DNA from: Taeniopygia guttata
Lineage: Eukaryota > Chordata > Aves > Passeriformes > Estrildidae
Reading direction: 5' to 3'
Assembly (NCBI RefSeq): GCF_048771995.1
Contig: NC_133043.1
Location: forward strand, 9,008,501-9,072,500
Length of the DNA: 64,000 nucleotides
A program made the translations under genes and the position numbers. The notes beneath the pieces are model-generated. The model did not search any database and was not told the origin of the DNA. It was given only the letters and a program-made list of their open reading frames with translations. Within the stretch, counting starts at the first letter, position 1, and every line of letters begins with the position of its first letter. Shown piece by piece: positions 35,741-47,699 of the stretch.

Positions 35741-38698
35741 TAATAATTAACTTGGATTCCTGTCTCAGACACACCTCAGAGCAAACCACCCAGATAAATG
35801 GTGCTTTGTTTTGTTTTTTTTTTTTTCCCTAATAAAACAAATCTTGCCCTCAAATAACAGATGATTAAGAAGCAGAGGAGGGGATGCAAAACCCAGGTAG
35901 GGGTGGGATGATGCCTCAAGCCTAACCCTGGCTATGGCCCTCCCTGCTCTTTTCTGAGCAATGACTTCTAATCTCCTGCTCTTCATCTCTGGCTCTGGCA
36001 CCATGTCCCTCAGGCCAGGGTCTGAATTGAGACCTTTTTGACTCTCACACAGTGTCTCAGGCCTTGAGACTGGAGCTCCCGAGCTCAAGCAGTGCTGAGC
36101 TCTTAACCCTGCCAACCGCTGGGGAGGGATTTTTGTTTGTGGGGTTTGGAGTTCCACCAAACCTCTGCAGCACAGCAGGTGCTCAAACCCCCGCAAAAGG
36201 GAGGCAAAAGTGGACTTTATACCAAAGTGGGCGAATCTGGAAGCCCCTGGGAGGACCTGGTGTGCCCCAGGGCAGCCCACTGCTTTCCTGTAGCTCTTCA
36301 TTTGCAGTGACTGCCATTTAAACAGTCACCCTGAGGCACATCTCTGTCCTGGCTCCCCATCCCTTATCAGGAATGGAATCCCTGCTCCATAAGGATGCTC
36401 TAGCAGGAGCAGTCAGCAAGATGCTGCTGGTGGCCTTGGGGCTCAGCCTCATTCACTGCTCTGACAGGCTCTCTGCTCACCCAGCTCCCGTGCCTCGGTT
36501 TCCCTCCTTCCAGGTATGGAAGACAGAGGTACCAGCAGTGCTTTTCTGCAGGGATCTGACACGAGGATGTGTGTACAAAGGGCCAAGTGTGATCCCTTCA
36601 CATAACTTGGGTACTGTGGGTTTGTGGTGTCCTCCCCTTCCACCAACCCCTCCATCAAGAAGATGCATTCTGCTCTTTAACTGGGCTGTAGGAGCTGTGT
36701 CCCAGCTCTGAGGGGAAAGGGGCAGGGATGGAGCAGCCAGCGGCAGTCAGCTGCATCACCTGCCTGAGGGGCACCCCAAGGGAAGGCATGGATTTGTGCA
36801 CTTAGGATGTGGCAGTGCCTGCTCCAGGGCTGTGCCTCGGTTTGGGTGACACACCTGGGAGACTGAATGTGCCAAGGAGTCGCCCAGGAACTGATGGATG
36901 GTTCTCCATCAGCCTTGGAGCACACCCCTTTGCACAGTAACAGACTATGAGCTGATACATTCTCATATCCTTAAGCACACAAGAGGTTTTACAGCCGAGT
37001 TTTCTTAAGGCTTCTTCTTTTTTCTTCTTTGCATTTGTGCTCACTTTTCCTCTGGCTATATATATACCCCCCTATATTAATATACGCATTTTTTTGGTAT
37101 ATAGCTGGGGTTCACTAGATCTTTCTCAATCTACTGCTTTTCCCAGGATATGTGTTTGTGGCTGGAGGGCAGAAGAAGAATTCAGCCCTTGGCTGGAAGC
37201 CCCTGTCATCCCTGTGCTTGCAGCCTGGTGATACTTCAGGTTAGCCCGGGATCCTTGAGGAGCTTCTACCATCCCCAGAGTGTTTTGGTTTATCCCAACA
37301 GGACTGTGGTTGGATGTTGTGGTTCCAGCTGACACACCACCCTGGGGAAGTTGATTTGGGTTTATTGCCTGTATCAGAGCTGCTTAAGCTGTTGGGGGGT
37401 TCTCCTGACATCCGTCCTGAATCAATTTGGCCCCAGAAGTGCCCCTACAACAGCTGTCCAGAAAAAAAAAGCAGTTCCAAGTGTGCCCTGCTTGACCCCG
37501 TGCACCCATTCCTGGAAACCTGGGAGCAGGAACCAGCAAGAGCACGGAGGATGAAACCTAGTGTGCTCCCAGGAGCAGATCGGGTGATTAAAACTGTTTT
37601 CTGTCCCTGTGTGCTCAGCAGCTTGGGCTCACACAATGTGTGGAGCTGTAAGCAGGACTGACGTCTGCACTGTTTACGTCTCTTTTCTGACTTAATTTCA
37701 ACTGCAGGAGCCACAGAATAATGAGGCTTTTGTTTTAGGGAAGGTAAGGTTTCTAGAGGAAGATTTTATCTTTACCAGATCAACAGTAAAAACAGAACCA
37801 GGTCTTGCAGGGTCAGTCTTTGGAAAGACTGGTGAGAGAAAGGATTGACCCAAGTGGAGATGCTGGATCAGTGCAGTCCTCTGAGGGCAGGGGAAATTGG
37901 GGTTTCCCCCATGTTCTACCCAGTTCTACCCCAGAGAAAGGCTGTCGGCAGACAAGAACACTGGTGTCGGACCAGCCAGAGGCACTGGTCTTTGCTGGTT
38001 TGGTGATTCTGGACTTGGAGGGGAAGGTGGCTGGAAACACGTCAGGCTGGGATGTGGAGTGGAAAATTGCATCACCCCATTTCAAGTCCCATGATTTCCA
38101 TTTATTATTTTTTCTTTGGCAGATGCGCAAATGTCCATAGGAAAATGCTTGATGATTTCTGCCACCTCTGCAGTGTTTTTTATTGGAACGATAAACCCTG
38201 ATGGAACAATAAAGCCTTTATGAGAATGGTTAAACCCTGATTTCTCAGGATACAGAGAGCTCAGCTGTGCCAGTTTGACATGCACCCTCCTGTCCTGGCA
38301 GAGAGGGCTTTCTGAGGCTCTGCTTGGATGCTGGGTACAGCTGAGGGGCCTGTTTCTACCTCCTGCAGCCCAGGACTCCTGCTCTGAAAGCCCCCTCAAT
38401 CATCCAGTGGTTCACGGAGAGCTGCAGGCACCCAGAAACCTGAATCAGGGCCATAGGGTCTGGGTGCAGGGCTGTGCTCTAAGCCTCAAAGCATGCACAG
38501 GCTTGAGGATGCAGCACCAGCATCCCTTCATGGTGCTGGAGATAAAATTAGCCAAAGCATTGCATTGATTTCTGTGTCATAGGGTCCCTTCAGGAGTTCA
38601 GTTACAGTGAAAATCAATAAATAACTCTGCATACAAAAATGTTCATATATATTTTTAAAAAATCATTATGTATTGAAAAAAGAAAAAAGAAAAATCTC

Positions 38699-38704
38699 TT
38701 TATT
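38699..38704 (-). terminator. OTOP2: Candidate OTOP2 poly(A) signal
   Basis: TTTATT on the plus strand is AATAAA on the OTOP2 strand. It lies 0.8 kb after the OTOP2 stop and is followed in transcript sense by a long U-rich tract, as expected of a cleavage site. The match is to sequence motif only. Confidence 0.4.
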
Positions 38705-39496
38705 ATCCCCCAGACTGTATATCCCACATCATCTTTATGATTCTTGAGCCCCGATTCAGGAAAGCTGAGAAAAAAGTGTGGTAGAGCTGTCCCATCCTGG
38801 GCTAGCCCACAACCACATACACAGCTCTCCCTCCTTGGGAAGAGGAGGCTGCAGTGAAGCTTCCTGGAGATGAGGGCAGGGGCTGGCACAAGAAAGTGTT
38901 GAGAGGGCCCATACATATGGGCAATACAGAGAGGAAAGATTAAAATGTTTCCCAAAGCCTTTGGTGGCCACCAGTTTGTTTTTCACATCTCTGCAGGGGA
39001 GTGATTTCCGACTGGCCGTACGAGGAGGTGAAGTGGTTTCCCTTTCTGTCCTTCCAGGCGTTTATCAGCCCCTTGCACTCTCCAGCTCTCTGTGTGCAGG
39101 GAGGCTCTGACTGCCCAGGGGTGCTGAGAACACTCTGGAGAGTCCCTCAGTGGCATGGAGCAAACAGGCTTTACATGGAAGGTGAGTCTCTGTGTGAACC
39201 AAGGGTAATCACCATGATCCCACCCTAGATAACTTCCTTTTTAAAAATCTGTTCTCTTTTAAGCTTTAAGAACTTCAGACACACACAGGCACATCCACAC
39301 ACAAGTAGCAAAAATAAAATCTGGACTATGTTTGGATCATCTTCACTGACAGTTCATCAGTGCCCCAACACTGCAAGGGGATGTGATTCAGGCAGTGCTG
39401 GAGACCCCTGGGGACATCTGGGCAGCTTCCCAGCCCTGGGGTAGGAAGAAGGTGGATTACTTGAGGAGGATCCCATCTTCCTTGCAAGGAAGCTCT

Positions 39497-42400
39497 TTAG
39501 GACATGATGTAGACTTCCAGCAAACTGGCCACAGCGTGCATTCGGTAGAAGATCCCAAAGGGCAGGCAAATGTCCACGATGGCCGGCCACATGGAATCGC
39601 CATAGAAGTTCAGTTCTGTGTCATTGTCAAACTGGGGCCGGGCACCAAACGCTGGCATGATCCAGAGCTGTGGGAGGAAATGGGAGAACAGCACTGCAGT
39701 GAGAAAGGTGTGTGGTACATCAGGGACCAGCAGTCACAGCTTCCCAGGAAAGGAGCAACCTCCTAGGCCATGGTTTCGAGAAGAGATGTGTTGCCATGTC
39801 TCAAGAAAACCCAGAATTCAACCCAGATATTTGTCACTTTATATCCCTTCTTTGGGGGGTGAAGGAAATGGTTTAACATAATTTATTAGTGTAATTTATC
39901 CCACACATCCATTAATACACAATAAAAATACTGAAACAGGTTATTCTCTTGCATCCATCTCTTGTGTCTGATATTCTGGTGATAAGTGACAGGCCCGTTG
40001 ATGTAGCCTGAAATGTCTTAACTTCAGAGTAGCCACTGGGCTTTTTTTAGGGGACAGGGGAATCAGAATTCTGCACTTATAAGCGTAACTAATGTACTTT
40101 CTGTACAGCAGAGGCACTATGTTTTTCTATAGGCCACACCTTTTCCTTCACAGACCCTTCTCCCTTGTGCTTGTAGCCCTCTCCTTCCCCCACAAACTCT
40201 TCTCCCTGCATGTACTCACTATGATATTGCTCAGCAGCAGGAACATGGAGATCTCCCTCAAGAACTTCCTCCTCCAGTTCATCTTCTTGGGAGCAGGGAG
40301 GGACCTCACGAGGTCAGAAGCGTGCATGGCTTCCGTGCCAGACGCGGCGCCGACGGCCAAGGCGCTGCCAGTGTCGGGCACCCGCAGGGACACTGCGTTG
40401 ATGTTTACAAAGGTGAGCCCATAGAGGTCCTTCTGGTGAGACTCGTGCTTGCAGTCCTCCTTGGGGGGCTGCCGGTGGAGGCCCTCGATGATGAAGACGT
40501 TCTGGAAGGTATGCTGGGCGATCATTAGGAGGGCGTAAGTGAGGTTGAGCGCGCTGATAGTGTCCCTTGGCGTGCTGGCCACGATGGCCACAATGGAGTA
40601 GTAGGAAATGGCATATTGCCCCAAGGCCGCCCCCATCAGCAGGGCCACGTCCAGGGTCCTGGTGGGGTTCTTGTGCCGGTCCATGTCCCTCTTGTCAAAC
40701 CGGTAGATGACGGAGCCACCAATGCAGACAAGAGACATCAGGCTCAGACAAACAATGTTGAAGATGTAGTACATGGTGAGTGCTTGGCTCTTCTTGCTGG
40801 ATTCAGTTCTGGAATTTACCTGCACCTCGTACAGGATGAGGACTCCCAAACCACTCACGAGGATGATGAGGCCCAACATGATGCCTACAAAGAAGGTCCT
40901 TCGGAAGAGCCTGAACTTCAGGCGCTGAATGTGGTGGGAGTGGTGGTCTATGAAGCGTCCAACGTTCTTCCACATGACATAGACCATGGCAGAGGCAAAA
41001 AGACTGTACTCAATGTTAAAGGGGTACAGCCAAAAGTAGCCATTTTTGAAGATCTGGCAGAGTTGGCTGTTGCAATTGCATTCTTCTGAGCTGCTTCTCA
41101 TTCCCACTGAAACAAGACAAAATCAGACAGATGCCATGGTATTAAAACAAGGGACAACACTTCTCCCTGAAGAACTGGATGTCTGGGGTCAGTGAAAAAT
41201 CAAAGCAAAGAACAAAAGAATATGTGACCACTTTGAGAACAAGGACACTTCACCCTCAGCTTTCTTGTGCCCAGGTTCTTTCTTAAAACATTAGCTGCCA
41301 GGTTAAATCTTTCTTTCTCCTTCCCTTCTTCAATCCCATCCCATTTGTACAGAGTCTTCCACCTCTCTGACTCCTTTCTGGCAGAGGGTAGGAAATGAAC
41401 ATCCATACTTGGCTTTTAACAAACCAGCCCTGACAAAGGTACCCCCAGCTCTAAACAGACTTCTGAAAAGGGCTGAAATCCGACTTGCTGGGGAACAATT
41501 TCTGCCTGATGGGATCTCTCCCTGCACCAGATAGCTTCGCGAAGAGGCAGATTACCTTTCAGGAGCCACCTGAAGATTTCCTCTGTCATGTTTTTCTTCA
41601 GCTTTGAATGTGCCTTGTGGACAGACTCATCTGTCACTGCTGACATCCACACAGCCAGGTTTGTAGTCAGCGTTAGCATCAAGCCACATCTGCAGGAGGA
41701 GGAGAAGGTTTGTGACATTAAAGCAGTGGCTCTAGGCCATGTTTCTCCCATCCATGGCTAGGTGTGCTCAGAGGGACTGTGGCATCTGCCTGAAGTGGTG
41801 CAAGGACTCCCATGGCCCAGGCTAGAAATCTTGATCCTTTCTTTGTTGCCCTCACCCTCTTCCTAGTTTTTGTCCATGTTAATGGGAATTAGCAAGGCTT
41901 GATTCCCATTTTTGCTTTTGAAAGAGCTTCTCAATAGTGAATAAATTAAAAGATCTGAGTTGGTCTCTGGATCCAGTCTTGCAAAAGTGGACAAAACCTT
42001 ATTTTAGCCTGAGGTTTGCCCACTGCATAGTTATCTTCCCCAGGGATGAAAAAGTCAACTATGAATCATTATTTAATGATAATTATTTATTTAATACTAT
42101 TTGCTTTGAGTAATGCTTGTATTCTTTAATTTAATCCCAACCCTGATAGATCCACAGGTCATTAACCACAGCTGCTTGAGCTGGGATCTAAGTTTAGCTG
42201 GAGATTGAGCAGGTTTCATTTTGGACAGCATTAAGGGATAATCCCCTGGTTACATCTTAGCTGTGTGAGAGAGTACAGAATGCTTTTGGGGGCCCAGGTC
42301 TGCAAGGAGCATCAGTGCTCACCTGGTAACGTTCAGGTGCACGTGGATGCAGTCTTTGGCAGAGACCCACAGGAAATATGTCTGCAGGGGAAAAAAAAAA

Positions 42401-43960
42401 AAAAAAGGAGTTGTTATTTCCAGCAAAACAAAAAACCAAAGGACATCCCTGTGAAGGAGGGATCTCCCTGCAGCACAGAGAGCAAGCTGGAGCCTCTTTT
42501 GCTTGGGTCCATCTGGGCTCAGCCTAGTTAGTAACACTGGCCCTCTGCTGGATGTTCTTTCTTTGCTCCCACTGCACTGCTCTGCCCATGGCCACTCCTT
42601 GTTCTAAATTGTCCCTCTCTGATCTCTTCCCTCCTTGGCATTGTCCCAGAGCAGGAGGTCCTCGGTGTGGGCCCTCAAACTGCAAGGTAGCCCCTGCCTT
42701 GACTGTCCTTCTGCTCCTCTGTTCCTCATGGGAAAGAAGGCCTGGCTGGCTGGGGGCTGTTCAGAGTTTGTGACAAAAATGTCACAGGATGTTAACAAGT
42801 TTAAATCACTTAGAGTGAGTTGAGTTGCCATAGATGGAAGCTGCTGTGGTTGGAGCAAGAAGATGCGGGCTGAGTTAACCCGTTGCATTTGCTGTGGGGG
42901 AAGTTGAATTAAATCCAAGAGACCAGAGCTCCTTCCACTGCTTCCTGTGTCTTTCTACTGCTCCCCAAGACAGAGCACAACCATCTCACCTGGACAACCA
43001 CAAATATTGCCTGCACAATGGGGTAGATGATTTTGATTGCAGACAGGCAGCTGTAGAAGCTCGAGTAATATCCTATTTTGAACACATCCATGACAAGGCT
43101 GAAAATGGCAAATAGGATCAGGCCTCCTGTTTGGGAACAAAAATATCTGTGGTTGGACAGTTGTGTGCACACACGGGCTAATGCAGATGGATGAGAGTAA
43201 GAAGAGGAGATGTTGTCATGAAGAGGCTTTGCTACTGCTGCTGTTTTTCCTCTCTCAGCACCCAAAATATCTTGGCAGCAACAAAATCATACAGTAATTT
43301 TGGCTGGAAGTGATTTTCAACCAGCCTGGTATGCTGGGGCTAACAGCTCTTGCAAAAGCAGCCTGAGAGACCCTGGTGTAAGACCCTGGTGGTCACCAAG
43401 AGCCTTTGTGGATTCAGGGAGACCTGGCAGTGAACCCAGTGCAGGGACCAGGAGCTGACCTGAAGCAGGGCATGGTGCCATGCCCCAGTCCATCAGCAGG
43501 AAGAAGCTGTGCCCAGATCTTTGCTGCTCCCATGAAGTGTCCATCCTCAGCCCCAGCACCTACCTCTCAGCCAGATGGGCCCGGCGTGCGAGTCCTTGCC
43601 GAGGATGGCACCTGGGCACCGGGAGGTGCCGGCGAGGTAGAAGATGATCCAGATGATGACAATCAGCATCATGACTGTCAGCAGGAAGAAGACGTCGTAG
43701 TCGTGCACGGCAATCTTCTCGAAAGCCCCGCTGCTCACCAGCGTGCAGGCCAGCAGGGCCAAGTGCACGGCCAGCAGGATGGAGAACATGCGGCCACCCT
43801 TTTTCCACACTTCCTTGGAGGCAGGAGTGGAGGGGGGCTGGTGGCTGAAAGATGCTGTCTGGCTAGAAGCCAGGCTGGCTTTGTCGTCCTTGTGTCCGCA
43901 GCCCATGCTGCAGTGGGGGTGTCCGAGCTCGCTGTCCTTCTGTCCGGGCTCCTCGGTCAT
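39497..43960 (-). CDS. OTOP2: OTOP2, otopetrin proton channel
   Basis: Paralogue of the neighbouring OTOP3 and, by family, a 12-helix proton-selective channel of the plasma membrane. Exons in transcript order: 43960-43564, 43126-42990, 42381-42323, 41689-41556, 41106-40220, 39667-39497. They total 1785 nt: 594 residues plus stop (human OTOP2 has 562). All introns are GT-AG. Landmarks: EVWKKGGRMFSILLAVHLAL, GPIWLRGGLILFAIFSLVMD across the exon 1-2 junction, TYFLWVSAKDCIHVHLNVTR, YVMWKNVGRF, LDVALLMGAALGQYAISYYS, HTFQNVFIIEGLHR and the C-terminal LWIMPAFGARP...PFGIFYRMHAVASLLEVYIMS. YAISYYSIVAIVA and RSVxWRR-type spacing fit OTOP2. Exons 2, 3 and 6 have the same lengths as in OTOP3 (137, 59 and 171 nt), showing tandem duplication. 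The ATG lies 19 nt after a good acceptor, so an upstream noncoding exon is likely. Confidence 0.97.
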
Positions 43961-45954
43961 GGCTCAACCAAGGCTCTGCCTGAGGGTCAGTGCTGTTAGG
44001 AAGAGAGGCCCGTGAGTGAGAGGTGCATTTGCAACAGCCCAGGATTGGGCCAAAGCAGGATGTGTGATGAGGAGCACAGGATTTATCACAGGAACAGGGA
44101 AAGCTGAGACAGGGAGTGCAAGAAGGGTGAGCTCATTTTCAAACTTTCCTTTCCTGGTTCCCTGACGGCTTTCTTTATTTAAGATGCTCTTGCTCAGGAA
44201 GATCCCAGGTCAGTATAATGAAGTGTGTCTAATTGGTCACACAACATTTACGTGTTTACTGATGCAAGACTTGGAAAAGCACCAAAAAGAACTCACAGGA
44301 TCAAATATCCTGGGGCAAACAGCCATAATTTAAATTCTAAATGTCAAACACTAAATATTCTGAGAAATTGTTATACTTCCTTGCGCAAGAACAAGCCACC
44401 AAAAGGTAAGAAACCCCTGGGAATTTTTGGACTATCACATAATTCGTAGCAGTTCCTGCAGGAAGGGTGTAAACTATCTGAGTTGTCACACTCTCTAAAG
44501 CCTCTTGCCTGTGCCAAGTTTGGTATTTCATTCATCCTCAGTAAAAAGCCTGAAACAAAAGTGAATTAACCATCTAAACAAAGCCATTCCACCAACCTGT
44601 TTTGCTGCCTGGGATCCAAATCTCTGCTCGTGCCAGGCTGAGAAGTTTCCCTGTTGCTGCAGCTTGGTCAGTTGAAGAATTTATACCTGTTGGGAGGTCT
44701 CTGTAATTTATACCATATCTGAAGCTGACAGCAGGGCTTCGTGGGTTTCTCAGAGAAACTCATGTGACCCATTTTGTGCAATAGCTGATTTTGGTGAAGC
44801 TGGAAAGAGATGAGAAGATAAGGGTTATTTATCTAGCAAGAGCATGGGTTGACAACACTGCTAAGCATGGCATGGAATGCTCGGTCACAGGGTCATGGTC
44901 ACCACAGACCAAGGCAACCCCACCAAATCCATCTCCCTACATGCATGAGGTCTCTTCCTTGAGAGGAGATGGTTTAGGTGATGAACTTATCTTTGGTGAT
45001 GATTTTGTGCTTGGCTTTCTGCTTACTGGAGCACAATAAGCACTGTGCCCCACCCTGTGCTATTCAAATCAGTCCACTCCATGCCTCAGAGGCTCTTGAG
45101 AAAAAGGAAGAAATTTGCATTCGTGCCTGTTCAGCGCCAGGGGTAACTCAATCCTTCCCCATCCAAGTCATCAACAAGGAAGGTTTAGCACTAAAGAAGG
45201 GCAGGAATTAGGGACCAGAATTTGTGTTCTCCTTTGCTGACGCACTGCCTTTGATTTTTCAGGGTGGGATCACCTTTCTCTGGACCTCAGGACTTTAACT
45301 CCTCTCCTTCCAAGGAGTAACCATGTCAGAAACCACAGGGCAGGTATGATTTAAACGTTTGTCTCGTAAGGGGACAGTTTCTGCTCAAGGTCCCTTTCAC
45401 CCAGCTATTTTTTTGTGGGGGACCTATAGGAGTTCCACAGCAGTTCTGGGTGGATGGGGACAAGTTTCAGTCCTTGAAATGCCTCTTTTGGAGATGTCTC
45501 TGCTGCTTTCCCCTTTCATGGCAAGCACAGAGCTGGGGACATTTGCTGTATGTTTTCTCAGTCCCATTCCTGCCCGCTTGTGTCCTTCTTGCCGCACTGC
45601 AGGGACAGCAAACTGAATTGTGTGCAGTGGGGAAGGAGAGCTCAGGATCCACAGGGAGAGAGCCCCGTGTGTCCCTCCCATGCTGCCACCAGCTGCACCA
45701 GGTCTGCCCTGCCTGGCCTCTGCTGAGCCATAGGGATTCCTTTCCTGGGGAGTGCTTGGTCTCTTCTCAGTCTGCAGCCTTTCCTGGGGGAAGCCCAGGC
45801 CTCCCAGAAGTAAATCCGAGCTGATAATGATGTTTTGCAGAGGCCAGAGGTTCTTAGCCCTGGTTTACTATGCCTCTTTTGTCCTTCCCAGCCAGTAATA
45901 GAGGGAAGAGTGTTTACTGCCTCGGGCAATGCTCCCAGTCTCCCTGGCAGCAAC

Positions 45955-46035
45955 AAATTTAATTAGTAACAATACAAGAATCATTAAATAACGTTGGTAA
46001 TGAATTGCAGACGTTATTGTGCTGCTTTTCACCTG
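45955..46035. promoter_or_regulatory. Candidate AT-rich enhancer block with homeodomain-type sites and an E-box
   Basis: Several TAAT-type cores lie close together (TTTAATTAG, CATTAAAT, GGTAATGAATTG), followed by a CACCTG E-box near 46030. The block stands out from the GC-richer flanks and lies between two genes, of which USH1G acts in hair cells. Function is inferred from composition only. Confidence 0.22.
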
Positions 46036-47022
46036 CAAGGATTCCAGCAACAAAAACCTCAGTGGCTCCTACATCCCATCAGGGCTTGCCCAGGGAGGCT
46101 GAGCTGGTGCAAATGAACCTGCTGAGGTGAACAAACCCCGCAGGGAGCAGACTCCGGCTCTGATGCACTTCCAGGGACGCTGACGCTGTGTCAGCCACCC
46201 AGGGATTAATCACTGCAGCTTGCGTAGGTGCGCCTGGCACTGCTTTAGGGCCACCCTCCTGGCTTTTTTTTTTTCTTTACAAAAATAAGCTGCATTTCTC
46301 ATTTAGTTCCTCTCTGCTCATTGCCTCCAAATCCCCCTGATGCTGTCTTTCCCCAGTTTTCCACCCTCCTCCCATTTCTCACCCATCTACAGGCTCTGTC
46401 TTCACCTTCTCTAAAGTCTGTGCCTGTCCCAGGTGACACACACAGACTCCCACCCTGGAGATCTCCATTCCCAGAGTCAGGATATTACAGGTAAAATGAG
46501 CAAGAAAGTAGCAGGAAATTCCTCCTCCGTGTCAGCATGTCCCAGGGGATACAATTCACCGATTCACCCTTGGGTGTAAGGTATTGGGACAGCTTCATGC
46601 TTCGGTCAGCATCCAGGCTTGGCTCCGTCCTCCCGACAGCAGAGGGTGCCCGGGAACCGGGAATGCTGCGCTGGAGACATCGCCTGGGGCTGCCCAGCTC
46701 CCGGGGGTCTCACACAGCCGGGAATTCTGTCAGCATAAAAGACACCAGGAGCCAGACACTGCGCCCACTGCACATCGCAGTGAATACCGAGTTACACACC
46801 CTGTCTGGGTTTTTTGGTTTTTAGTCTCCAAAGGAGGAAAAGAGGTGAGAAAGGGAATGTTTCCAGCTCTTACGAGTTTCCTTGGTTTATCAGATTCCCA
46901 TTGCACAGTTTGTTGTGCAATTCCTTGGAAAGCAGAGTTCTGTGGGTATAGGCAGGGTAGATGGGGGATAGGTATGGTGGCTGGGTCTGCTGTTGTCCTC
47001 CTAATGGCACTAGGGAGAGATC

Positions 47023-47073
<51 letters not shown>

Positions 47074-47075
47074 AT
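47023..47075 (+). repeat. (TAAA)13 microsatellite
   Basis: Thirteen uninterrupted TAAA units about 0.6 kb upstream of the USH1G start codon. Probably length-polymorphic. Confidence 0.95.
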
Positions 47076-47699
47076 GTTTGGGGGATTTTTTAGTGAGGAA
47101 AAGCTGAGCTGTGAACACCCCTGGTATCACTTTTAAATCAGTCACCAAAACTGCTCTCAGCCAACTCCACACAGAGCAGGATTATCCATCCAGGTCCCCG
47201 CTCTGGCAGGGCTGGGAGTGGAGGCCGTGGGGGTTTGTGCTCTTCTGACCCACTCTTCCTCCTCTGGCTACTGCTGCCCCTTGCTTGAGATGGGGTAGCT
47301 ATGGGATAGAGGCACACTGAGCGGGATATAACCCAGCAGCCTGTCTGACAGCCTGCTCTGCTGTGGGGACACGTAAACCTGGGGAATTGCTGCTGTGCGA
47401 CCCCGTGCTGAGCCCAACAGAGCGATGCTGCTTAATTGGAGCTGTTAATGTGCCGTGGAGCTGGTGCGTGCTCCGAGGAGCCGGAGGATGCTTAGGACCC
47501 AGGGGAAGCGCTGTGGAGCCCGCCTGGCTGGGCTTGGAACGCTCCTGCCTCCACAGCCAGGACTTCTCAGGTGTCCCGGTGCAGAGCGGAGCTGTGCAGG
47601 CCAGTGGGGCCCTCCTGGCAGCTGCCCCTGCCCCACCTCCGTGCCCATGCTCTGGACCCCCTGGGCACCCATGTGCTGGCCCGGGGACCCCTGCGCACC

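Larger units (their letters stand above)
31019..39496. other. OTOP3-OTOP2 intergenic region
   Basis: This holds the upstream region of OTOP3 (minus) and, at its right end, the 3' UTR of OTOP2. It contains a duplicated 175-bp segment, a GATA-site cluster, a (TCC)11 microsatellite and a possible LTR fossil. Long open frames here (for example 33420-34019 and 34582-35121 on the minus strand) show no recognisable family and no splice logic, and I do not call them genes. Confidence 0.6.
43961..47699. other. Divergent OTOP2/USH1G intergenic region
   Basis: OTOP2 (minus) and USH1G (plus) are head to head here, with 3.7 kb between their start codons. The region should hold both promoters and the presumed OTOP2 5' noncoding exon, which I could not place. 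An AT-rich block with homeodomain-type sites lies at about 45955-46035, and a TAAA microsatellite at 47023-47075. GC content and CpG density rise over the last 250 bp before the USH1G ATG. No coding exon was recognised. Confidence 0.55.

Noticed and set aside
40616-41089. 157-codon plus-strand frame opposite the large OTOP2 exon
   Set aside because: Antisense shadow of the OTOP2 coding exon; no family resemblance.
43285-43345. Possible CR1 fragment starting AAATCATACAGTAATTTTGG
   Set aside because: Only the first dozen bases resemble a CR1 tail; too diverged to support.
47571-47699. In-frame extension upstream of the USH1G ATG
   Set aside because: The frame is open back to 47571 but holds no ATG, and the ATG at 47700 has good context and matches the human N-terminus.
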